Assembly: GCA_964036195.1 (NCBI GenBank)
Contig: OZ038453.1
Coordinates: 16,715,206-16,779,205 of the forward strand
Origin: Sphaerolaimus hirsutus
Taxonomy: Eukaryota; Nematoda; Chromadorea; Monhysterida; Sphaerolaimidae
Length of the DNA: 64,000 nucleotides
Direction: 5' to 3'
A program made the position numbers and the translations under genes. Each line of letters begins with the position of its first letter. Within the stretch, counting starts at the first letter, position 1. Below the pieces are notes generated by a model. The model ran no database searches and was not told the origin of the DNA. It was given only the letters and a program-made list of their open reading frames with translations. Positions 13,701 to 25,700 of this stretch are shown one piece after another.

Positions 13701-16700
13701 ATTTGGCTACAAAAATGTAATATTTGGATACTAAAAATACAACATTTGGATACTCTAGAATAAGATTTGGATACACATGACACTTTACATGGTCTTTTAC
13801 ATGACACTTTACAGGGTCCTTTACATGACATTTTACATGGTCTGGGACTGGCACCTGTGCACTATCGAACAGTGTGTCACCTGTAGAGATATCCGGCCTT
13901 TTGAACCGTTTTTGAAATGCTTGAAAAAACGAAACCATCGAAACCCTTTTAATAACCCTTCAATTCACAACATTTCGCAATTTTTTTTCATTTCAAAGCA
14001 TTTCTTTCCACATTTTCCCAGCCGAACAAGGTCTCATAGTGACGAACGCAACTCTCGTGATCTGCCCCACTTCGCTCATGGGTCAGTGGGAAACCGAGAT
14101 GGAACAAAGGGTGAAAAAGGGCAGGGTGTCCTATATGAGGTATCACGGGTCGCGCACCAAGGACCCTAAAATGTGGGTTTTTAGTTTTGGAGAAATTTTT
14201 GGTTTCTGAACCCTGTAAAGTGTCATGCGTATCCAAATATTTTTGTCTTGTTTTTAAATACTATGTTTTTGCATCCGGATCTTTTTTCTATCCAAATCTT
14301 AAAGATTTGTATCCAAATCTTACGCTTTGTACCCAAATCTTATGCATAAAAGTAAGGTTGGACCAAGGACGTACGCAGGGGGGGGGCGGGGGGGGGGCGG
14401 CCGCCCCCCCCCGTTCCCGGGCCGGACATAAAAATTCGCCAGGAATGGCACTTTTCTAAAGCGATTTTGTAGGCATTTTCAAAAATTTTTGCGCGCAAGC
14501 GCGCAAACCCCACCCCATTGTTATTGTGTATTTTCAGGAGCCCGAAAAGCATCATAAATGTGTCCAACACGTGTCTTAGACTTATATATAGGTCTAAATC
14601 GATACCTATAGAGTATACGTTGGCGCCAGCGCCAACGCCAATACTGCCATGGCGCTGGCGCCTACAAATGGCGCCAGCGCCAAGGCTCCATTCCTCTACT
14701 ATAGGGCCAAATTTTAGGGGGGGGGGCGCCGCCCCCCCCGTTCGCCGGGCTCCGTAAACAATCCGCCCCCCCCCGCTCAAAAATCCTGCGTACGTCCCTG
14801 GGTTGGACACAAAGATTTGGATACCACACAATATCATAGGGATACACATGACACCTTACAGAGTATTTTACATGACATTTGACGTTTTACGGTGTCTTTT
14901 ACATCACATTTTACAGGGTCTGGGACTGCATACAGGTGCACAACAAAATTTCATCTTCCAAAAAATTTTGCATATTGCCATCACCAACTGTTCTTCAAGT
15001 CGCATTTTCCGCCAACGTGCACGAGAACACGATTCACCACAGCTTCCGTAACTACGACGTGGTGGTGAGCACCTACGGCACGGTGGGCAGCGAGTGCGGC
15101 AACGACCCCGCCGCCCAGAACTCGCCCAATTCCAGCGGGGACAGACCTACTAGGCAGCGGGTTTGTGCTTGTGTTTTCGTTGTTGCATTTGGTGGGCTGA
15201 ACCACCGTCGAAAAATGCGTGATTTTGTGAAGATATGATCTTAGACAGTTTGTTGAAAACAAAATGTGATAAAATCTCACTGCTTGAATGCACATAATCT
15301 AGCGATAATCTAATGTCGCTGGTAAAAATCTAGAGAAAATATACATGAATATAAGATTTTTTCTATTTTCTGGCATAAAAAAATATGAATTTCCATAGAT
15401 TTTTTCGATGCTTTTTTCGAGGCGAAATGCGGTGTGTTGTCGATCATCGCTGCCTCATTTATCGACACCCAAGTTTTGGATACATCCTTTAATTTTGAGA
15501 CACCGGAGATGTTTCCACTACAATTTTATCATTTCAAACTCACAAATCCTAACCTATACCCAACCCACCAACCCAGGGCGGCACGTCGCCGCTGCTGCGC
15601 GTGGCGTGGGAGCGCCTGGTGCTCGACGAGGCGCACAACATCAAGACGCACACCACCAAGGCGGCCAAAGGCTGCTGCAAGATCGCCGCCGCCACTAGGT
15701 GGTGCCTCACTGGTTGGTTGAGGGGGGGGTATAGGGTTCAAACGGGACCACGGTCCCGGTAGATGGTACGGCAAAATTCCGGGACTGGGGCGGTATCGGT
15801 CCCGGTCCCGACACACCAGTCCCGGTCTCGATAAAAAATATGCTGGTCCCAGCCTGAAAAAGTGGTCCCGTTTGAACAAGGACGTAGCCAGGGGGGGGGC
15901 GGGGGGGGCGGCCGCCCCCCCCCCTTCCCGGGCCGGACCAAAAATGTGCCAGAAATGGCACTCTCAGACGACGATATTGTCGACAGTTTGAAAATTTTTT
16001 GCGCGCAAGCGCGCATTCTCCCTTCTCAACATATCTTTTTGGCTGACCAGTCCTGGCGGCCTAAAGGCCAGTGAAAATGGACTCAATTTCTGTCCATGAC
16101 GCTGTATATGCCTGTAAAATACAGACGTATACTGCTGTTTTGGCGCCAATGCCAACGCCAGTGGCGCCATGGCGTGGCGCCTACGAATGGCGCCAGCACC
16201 ATGGCGTGGCGCCTACGAATGGCGCCAGCACCATGGCGTGGCGCCTACGAATGGCGCCAGCACCATGGCGTGGCGCCTACGAATGGCGCCAGCACCATGG
16301 CGCCATTCCCCTACAACAGGGGTAAAATTTTAGGGGGGGGGGGGCGCCGCCCCCCCCGTTCGCCGGGCTCCGTATACAATCCGCCCCCCCCGCTCAAAAA
16401 TCCTGGCTACGTCCCTGCGTTTGAACCAGGGGTCTCCGAGATTTTGGCAATCGCGGGGCTGGATAGATAGCAAATCGCTCCTCCGGAGGGATAGATAGCT
16501 GAATAAATTTTCTGGGGGGGGGCTTGGGGGGGGGGGGGGCTCGCGGGGGCAAAATATATAGGCTTTTTCAGTGCATAGAAGGCCGAAAGGGGACAAAAAT
16601 CGCTAACAATCTGTTAAAAGTGGACAAAAGTAGGTTTAAAATGGCTAAAAACAGGCATATAACCATGCATATAGCCGGAGAGCATGATTTTGAAGGTGAA

Positions 16701-19700
16701 AAACTATAAAAAGGAGCGAAAAAGGGTGATTTTGAGCGAAAATTGGGGCAAAATTTCGCAAAAACCACTCTAGATAGGTAGCTGAGCGATTGGGGGGGGG
16801 GTCTTTGGGGGTAGTAACCAAAAATTTTGCCTCTGGATAGATAGATAGCTGAGCGGCCTCCGGGATAGATAGATAGCTGGCGGATTTGGGGGGGGGAGCC
16901 CGCCCCCAGCCCCCCCCTAGGAGACCCCTGGTTTGAACCCTACTTGGGTAGTATTAGTTTGAAATTTATTCAAATTATTTTAAATTAGTTTATCAATAAA
17001 AAATCTATAAAATGCAATTTTAAAATGCGACACAATTTGCTGCAGTTTTTGTAAAACCCCCCCAGCAACTTTGTAAAACAACAGCAAACAAAAACGCATT
17101 ATGTGCCTAATATTTATGTTAAATTTAACACTGCAATGGCTGGCGGCTGTTTGGATTCGTTGAAATGATCAATTCCAAAACGCTATGAAATGTTCAAACG
17201 CGCGTTTTACCCCTGCCAGGCACGCCGATCCACAACAAGCTGACAGAGTTCTACAGCCTACTGCGATTTCTGCGCCACTCGCCCTTCGACGAACTCGCCG
17301 TTTGGAAGGAGCACATCGAGAGCAGACAGAAAACTGGTCTATTTTATTTATTTTGTACATCAAAACTTTTATGAGCGAAACACAAAACTTTTTATGTTAA
17401 AAATGAGTACCGTATAAGCTCAAATAAGACCACCGTTGAATAATTCCCGCCCTTGAATAACTCTCGCCTATTGGTCGAGTGAGGGAAATAGCTCTCCCTT
17501 GAATAGCTCCCCCACTTGAATAACTCCCCCTAGGGTTGGAAAAAAATCCATTTTTTTCTAAACGCCTTGATTTAAAAAAATCTATTTAAAAAAAATTGAA
17601 TTTTTTTTTTGTAATTAGATTTTTTTTTTTAAATCGCCCAAAATAGGGGTATAGAGAATAATATGTGTAGGTTAAGTGTCAGACAATGTATTGTTATGTC
17701 TATTGTGGTCATATTATGACTGTGGAGTCATGGGATAGCATTATAAGTAGTGATTTGTTTTAAAAATATCCATTTTACGCCGACTTATTACGTATATTGC
17801 CTTTTGTCGAACGTTCGTGACTTCAAGTGAAGTTCAGCATGAAATAGTGCTTAAATAAGGCTGTTAGAAAAGGGTTATACATTGTCAGTGATACTACACA
17901 CTGTAGAAGTATGTGGGAGCACATTGGCTGGATATTATATACTACACTAGCATATCACAGCTTATTATGACACGGTAGCATAAATAAATGCAATCTTTTA
18001 CACTAAAAAATGCCCCAAAACCCATGAAAACACCACCAATGGTAATGTGTATTGAAAATTGCGCGCTTGCGCGCAAAAAAATTGCAAAATACCTAGTGCA
18101 AGTCTACCAGAAATTTTTCATTTTTTTTTTCAAATTAAAATCAGTTTCCACCCCTTGATAAAAAAAATCAGACTTAAGAAAGAACAAAATCAAGTGCCAA
18201 CCCTAACTCCCCCTCTGCGATAGGTGGAAAAGATGGGGGGCTAATTAAAAAATTAATGAAGTCAGAAAGACCGAATAACGCCTGGGCTGCAAATGCAGTG
18301 CAGTGTGAAATGAAAAATATAAAAGAATATCTGCTTACGCCAGCGACAACAGATGTAAGTCTGATGAAAAAATTTACTCCCTTGAATAACCCTCTAAAAA
18401 CTGATGAGAACTCCCAGGGGTCTTATTCAAGCATATACGGTAAGTATATATTCGGCTTACGCTCATTGTAACCTCGAAAATCTCACAAATCTCACCCGTT
18501 TTTCACAACCAAAACCGTATCCAAACCCAGAACAAGGTCGCGAGTGTCTGGCCACCCTGGTCAAATCGATTTTACTCCGCCGCACCAAAGAGCAAACTGA
18601 CAAAATGACGGGCAAGCCCCTGGTGCACCTGCCCGCTAGAAAGTATGAGGAATTGAGTGTGACCATGGCTGAGAGGGAACAGGCTGTGTATGATAAGCTG
18701 TTTGAGGCGTCCAGGTGGGTGGGGGTGTTGTTGTTTTGAATGATGCATTGGTGCCAGTGCCGAGCCAGGTGCCAGGTCTTGGGACTGCCCCCAGGTCAGG
18801 TATATTTTTTTGTGCGCGCAAGTGCACAATTAAAGCTGCAAATAAAAAGTCACGCTTGATGATTAGGCATGATTAGGCATTTTGCACTCTGGAAAACAGA
18901 CTTTGTCGTCCCGCATCCTAATTTTGCATAGCTTGTTTTTCACAAAAAAAATCCGCAAACGAGCAACGTTGCCAATATTTTAGAACCTGAATTTTTCGGC
19001 ACCTTACTCAATCCTACAGCCCAAACCACCTCACCAAACGCAAATCTCGCAGACTTCAAGTAGCCGAAATAGTCAATCACTCGACGAGCGGCGGTGACGA
19101 CGAAGGGGGCCTGGCATCGGCGCAAAATCGCAACATTTTCCGGCCCACCGGCGGCAACGCGGAGAACCAGGGCGCTTTCTTTGACATGTCGCACATTTTG
19201 GTGCTGCTGTTGAGATTGAGACAGGCGGCTGTGCATTATGGATTGTTGAAGGAGGTTTGTTGGGGGGCGGGGGTTGGAAAGGGGTGGACATCGATTGATG
19301 TCTCTATGTAAGTACTTGTAGATAAGTCCGCCATGTATCGGCTTCGGATTGAATAGTTGAATAACTCCCCATCTCCACCTATACAATTTCGAGAGAACTG
19401 CACGCTAAGGATGCTTCAATGCAAAAGATAGGGGCACAATCACAGCCTCATTTTTTGCCCGATTCGTGTGTGTTTTTGCACACAATGCAGTCACTATTTA
19501 TTAGTACAAAATGCCCTTTACAAACACGTTACAATCTTGACAAACAGGGTTAGTAGATGGCAAAGTTGCTTCCCAAGAATGCAATTGCACATGTATAGGG
19601 GGTGAACTTGAGTTTTTAGGGGCTGAGTTTTCAATTCAGGGTTGAGTTGATGGGTGTTTATAAATTAGGGTTGAGTTGACAGAAGTTTTAAAATAAGGGG

Positions 19701-22700
19701 CTGTTGACACAAGTTTACAAATTAGAGGCTGAGTTTATGGGCGTTGAGTTGATGGGTGTTTGCCAAATTTGGGGCTGAGTTTATGGGAGTTAACAATAAC
19801 ATTACCATAATCCTTCAGTGAGGCCCCCGGGGCTAAAAAATATAAATTGTGATATGATGCATTTGTGGGTTACTGATTACAATGATTTGAAATATGCACT
19901 CCATTCTGACAGTACATTACCATAACCCTGAAATTGAATCCCTGGGGCCAACTTTCAAATTGTGAAATGATGCATTGTGGGTTTCTAATTGCACTGATTT
20001 GATATATAATGCACTCCATTTTGACACTACATAACCCTGAAAACTACATGACCATAACCCTGAAAATGAACCTCTGGAACCAAAAACTTTCAATTTGTGA
20101 AATCATTCATTCTTGGGTTTCTGATTGCACTGATTTGATATATGCACTCCATTTTGACACTACATTACCATAACCCTAAAAATGAACCCATGGGGCCAAA
20201 TACTTTCAATTTGTGAAATCATTCATTTTTGGGTTTCTGATTGCACTCATTTGAAATATGCATTTCATTTTGACACTACATTACCATAACCCTAAAAATG
20301 AACCCCCTGGGCTGAAAACTTTAAAATCATAAAATGATGCATTTGTGGGCTTCTGATTGTAGCAATTTCAAATATGCACTCCATTTTGACACTAAATTAC
20401 TAAAACCCTGAAATTGAACCCCTAGACCAAAAAAATTCAAATTGTGAAATGATGCATTTTGCAGGTTTCTAATTGCACTGATTCGAAATGACTCAATTTC
20501 AACTCTACATTACTGTAAGTGTTAAATTGAAAATAAATTATAAATTGTGAAATGATGCATTTCTGGCTTTTTGATTGCCTTGATTTGAAATATGCACTTC
20601 ATTTTGACACTACATTATCATAACCCTGAAAAATGAACCCCCAGGGCTAAAAATTTTCAAATCATAAAATGATGTGTTTGTGGGTTTCTGATTGTAGCAA
20701 TTTCAAATATACACTCAATTTTTACACCACATTACTAAAACCCTGATAATGAACCCCTGGGCCCAAAAACTTTCAATTTGTGAAATGATGCATTTGTGGG
20801 TTTTTTATTGCAGTGATTTGAGATGTGCACTCCATTTCTACTCTACATAACCATAACCTTTAAGTCTAACCCCCGGGGCTAAAAAATTGAAGATTGTGAA
20901 TTGATGCATTTGTGGATTGATGTTAGAGATTATTTCAAATATTCATTCTTTTTTGACACTACATTACCATAAACCTGAAAATGAGTTTACAGGAGTTTCC
21001 AAATTAGGGACTGAGTTTATGGGAGTTTCCAAATTAGGGGCTGAGTCTATGGGAGTTTCCAAATTAGGGGCTGAGTTTACAGTAGTTTCCAAACTAGGGG
21101 CTGTGTTTACAGGATTTAGAGGGGGTCCCCATGGGGTGCCATTTTTGGGGGGTCTCCAGGGGGTGCCATTTTTTGGGTGGTCCCCAGTGGTGCCGTTTTT
21201 TGTTGGTCCTTAGGGGGGTGCTATATTTTTTTGTGGGGGGGGGGGGTCCATAGGGGGTGCCATTTTGGGGGGGGGGGTCCCCAGGGGGTGCCATTTTTGT
21301 GGCGGTTCCTAGGGGGTGCCATGTTTGGGGGGTTCCCAGGGGGTGCCATTTTTGGGGGGTCCCTAGGGGGTGCTATTTTTTGGTGGTCCTCAGGGGGTGC
21401 CATATTTGTGGGGCCCTAGGGGGTCCCATTTTTGGGCAGTTCCCAGGGGGTGCCACTTTTGGGGGGTTCCCTGGGTGATGCCATTTGGAGGGGGGTCCCC
21501 ACTGGGGTGTCAGTTTTTGCAAGCCTCTGAGTAGTGGGTACCTATAGCAGGATTCTCTCCAACCTTCAGTTGGGTTTTGTGGTTCTCTACAATTTATACC
21601 ACAAGGATTTACAAACACAAAAAGAACAGCAAAGCACAAATGTAACCAATTGAAGATAACAACAAATTTTGACACCTTGCAAAAACCACACTATCATATC
21701 ACAAAACCTATACCACACAAAATGCACACTGCCCAACCATTTTACAGAAGTTTACAAAAAATCCATTCCAAAACATTGCATCTTTGGTATTGGTCTTGTT
21801 ATTGTTGGTACATTACATACCGCATTTCAAAACACATGCCTAGCATGTGGGCAAACTTAACTAAACTATCATATTTCCTCCAATGGTATTAATTGTAGAG
21901 AACCACAAAACCCGACCAAAGGTCGGAGAGAATCCTGCTAGTTTGACACAAAACTGGTGTAGACATAGGAATAAAATTTTAAAAAACTCACCAGAATGCG
22001 GAAATGAAGCCTCACGCAAGGAGTCATTTATTCATTCAGCTGGGAGTTATTTTCCGCCAGCCCCCTACATACTAAATGCATGAGTAAACCCGTATTTGCT
22101 CGAATAATTCCCGTAGATGCAAGGACGTACGCGGGGGGGGGGGCGGGGGGGGGGGGGGGGGGGCGGCCGCCACCCCCCCCCCCGTTTCCGGGCCGGACAG
22201 AAAAATTTGCCAGAAATGGCACTTTTCTGAGGCGAACTTGTGGGCACTTTAAAAATTTTTTGAGCGCAAGCGCGCAAATCCCTGCCCCATTCATTAATAT
22301 GTATTTTCAGGTGTCAAATTGCATTAGAAAAGTGTCCTACAGTGCCAAAAGCGGACATAGTACCATATAGATAGGCAGGGACGTATCCAGGATTTTTGAG
22401 CGGGGGGCTGCTTGTTTACGGGGGCCGGCGAACGGGGGGGGGGCTCAGCCCCCCCCCCCCTAAATTTTTTCCCTATATAGGGACGGAAAGGCGTTTTGGC
22501 GCAAGCGCCATACATAGGCGCCATGCCATGGCGCCATTGGCGTTGGCGCCAGCACCAGGAACCGCTTTATATGTATGTAAATATGCATACATAAACATTT
22601 ATACAGCGAAACTCGCAAAAAATGTGTTCATTTTCAACGATTTTGGTCTAAAGGGACCGATCCGTTGAAAATACCATGCGCGGAGAAGCAATTGCGCGCC

Positions 22701-25700
22701 AGCGCGCAAAATTTTTCAGAAACATCGAAAAATTTATAGGAAAAGTTGAATTTTCCGGGACGTTTTAGGTCAGGCTGCAGCCCCCCCGCCCCCCCCCCCC
22801 CCCTGGATACGTCCTTGTAGATAGGTATAAATATATCCCTATATGGTAGACGTTAGCGCCAACGCCAATACTGCCATGGCGCTGGCGCCTACAACTGGCG
22901 CCAGTGCCATGGCTCTATTCCTTTACTATAGGCCAAATTTTAGGGGGGGGGCGCCGCCCCCCCCCCGTTCGCCGGGCTCCGTGTACAATCCGCGCCCCCC
23001 CCCGGCTCAAAAATCCTGCGTACGTCCCTGCCTAGTAGGGGGTACTATTCAAGCTTAGATTATTCAAAGCATTACCAACAAACTACGGTAGTGTTGTCCC
23101 CGTCGCAGGCAGTGGATGTGGAGGCGCTGTCCAAGGAGGCCGACGGGCGCGTGGAGACAGCGGCCAACGAGAAGAATGTGCTGTCGCAAATGGCCCACAT
23201 GTCGCTCGACGAGTCTCGTTAGTTCGTTTCCTGTGTCGCCGTGCTACCTTTGAACAAGGTGATCATGTAGCTATTTGCGTGTGCAAATCACTCTAGGCGC
23301 CAATACCAGACCCTGTGTAGTGTAAAGTAAATTGTCAAATGTCATGTCAAATGTCTTGCAAAAAGTCAATTGTCGTGACAAATGTAAAGAATCAAAGTCG
23401 TGCAAACTTCAATTATAAAGTATTTTTTGTGTTCATCGACATTTTACATGTAAAAGAAAAGTCAAACTCAGTTTTTTTTTTAAATTTTCACTTCTCACTT
23501 CAAAATTCGTTTCCAATTCTCCACTCGCATAATTAGCACCCTCCCCCAGAAATCGCGATGGACGTGGACGGGCTGGTGGAGGGCGTCACCTGCAGCGCGG
23601 TGGACATGTTCGAGTCGAGCTACGCCAGCGCCAAGGTGCGCTCCGTGCTGCACACCGTTCGCAGGGTGGTCGCCATTGGGGAGAAGTGGTCTGTGGTTTT
23701 TTTGGGTGTGTTTAAGCAGCCCACGCATGCTTATTGACATCGCAAATTTGCGTCAACTCGATGTCAACTAAATGATACAAAAAAATTCTTTAAACATCAC
23801 ACTTAACAGAAACAATGAAAATTAAGTGTCATGATGTAAAATTAACTATGCTCCATCAGATAGGAACATTGAAATCACATAGTCACTAAAATTGAATTCA
23901 CATTAATTCAGTTGACAAAGTTGACATCCAGCGTGTGTGGTGCCAAAGATGTTGAAAATTCTCGTTGTATCGCCTTAATATGTTAATGTTCAATCCATGC
24001 TCTCTCAAAACGGCTTTTTCCAAGATAATAGTTCAGTATTTATGTATTTGTGGTCTTTTCGCGGGGGTTTGCGATCGTCATTGTTGGGCAAACAGTGAAA
24101 TTTCACCTATAAAAAAAACAATATTTCATTCAAAAATAATTTTAGTATTATTTTTTTTATTAACCCACCCAAGCTTTCTCCAATCAAACAACCCCCTACC
24201 CCTACCCCTCAGCGTGGTCGTTTCGCAATGGACCAAATTCTTGGACATCATCCAAGAGCACCTCAAAAAGGCGTCCGTGAAAATCATGCGTATCGACGGG
24301 CAGGTGCACGTGCGAGATCGACAGCCAATTGTGAACGCTTTTAATCGGGACGATAATAGGGGGTGCGCCCTACTTCTCAGTTTGACCGCGGGGGGTGTGG
24401 GCTTGAATTTGATTGGAGGAAATCATCTCATTTTGGTGGATTTGCATTGGTTCGTTTGGGGGAAGTGGGCGGCGTTTTGGGGTTGATTTAGGTGGTTTAG
24501 TCGACGCTCACTGCTCGTTTGCAGTGATGTTTTTTAGATTTGCGTATGTTCTATGAGCTTTTTGAAAAACCTCTCCCATTTGAAAAATCACCCAAAATCG
24601 TCGACGCAGAACTTCATATTTACAAATTTAAGAAATCACCAAAAATACGTGACATGACGTGAAACGTGACATGTTTCAAATTTGACAATTTCCAAATTTT
24701 GTGCTAATTTTAACTATCGCCTTTTTCCACAATGGGGCCCCCACACGCTAGTTGACATCAACACCAAATGTCAACTGGTGCCGATCCCGATTCAAAGCTT
24801 GCTGACTAGCCGACGATCTTTGAAGCTTTGAATTGTGAAGGGAACCAGTTGACATTTGGTGTCGATGTCAACTAGCGTGTGCGGGGCCATTATCACTGCT
24901 TTCATAAATATGATCTCGTGAGTTTTTCTGCAGGAATCCAGCATTGGAAAGTCAGGCGGCCGACCGCATTTATCGCATGGGCCAAACGAGGAACACTTTT
25001 GTACACAAGTGCGTCACATTTTCCCACGTCTATTTGGTTTGGGGTCAAAACGGGACCAATATTTCGGGCCGGGACCGGCACCGAAATTTTTTCATCGGGA
25101 CCGCGACCGGGACTGGTATTTTTATCGAAACCGGTACCTTCTTAGTCCCGGTACATTAAAATACCGGGACCGTGGTCCCGTTTGAACCCTAATTTAGTTG
25201 TCGAAATCTTATAATTTCTTTTACTAGTCTCGTCATTTCAGACTCGTGTGCGAGGGCACAGTGGAGAAGCGCATTTTGCAAGTGCAGGAACAAAAGAAGC
25301 AGCTGGCGAAAAGTGTCCTCGAAGGGTTCGTTTTTTTATTTTTTGTTGCATTTTTTAGTGTTTTTTTTTGTGTGGGGTTCAAACGGAGCCGTGTTTTCTA
25401 AACCGGAACCAGAAATTTGATTTGCCACGATCTTTGCACTGCGATTAGCATTTAAAAAAATCTCTGGGAGATTTATATTCAAAAAGAACGAAAATATAAG
25501 ATTTAATGAGATTTATAATTTTTTCACGATTTTCTAAAGAGATTTTATTTTATTTTCTTTTTTAGAGATTTTTTAAAATATCAGAAAATCTTTCAAATTA
25601 TGATATTTATATATTTTTCCAGGGGTTTTTTTGTGAGAGATTTTATCTATTTTTATTGAGAGATTTTCTGAGATTAGGTATATTTATTTATATATTCTAA

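Larger units (their letters stand above)
15732..16942. mobile_element. TAGGGTTCAAACGGG element carrying two later insertions
   Basis: TAGGGTTCAAACGGG at 15732 pairs with the right end ...GTTTGAACCCTA at 16942. The intact relative at 25033-25191 is only about 160 bp, so most of this span is inserted DNA (15877-16417 and 16427-16930), both insertions lying in the right terminal repeat. Flanking duplications are imperfect. It occupies TTF2 intron 17. Confidence 0.8.
12298..17336 (+). other. TTF2 helicase lobe 1 (exons 13-18)
   Basis: Exon 13 holds the Q-motif-like [16 protein letters not shown] typical of TTF2. Exon 14 has the Walker A loop, exon 15 motif Ia ([12 protein letters not shown]) and exon 16 [12 protein letters not shown]. 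Exon 17 has DEAH and exon 18 [18 protein letters not shown]. The exon 15/16 junction was chosen as 14172 to 15043: the phase fits and the spacing between YHG and YDVV matches the family. An upstream acceptor near 14999 reads open but inserts unrelated residues. Confidence 0.9.

Noticed and set aside
20917-21675. Gly/Val- and Pro-rich ORFs
   Set aside because: They are readings of the 28-bp minisatellite with no splice context.
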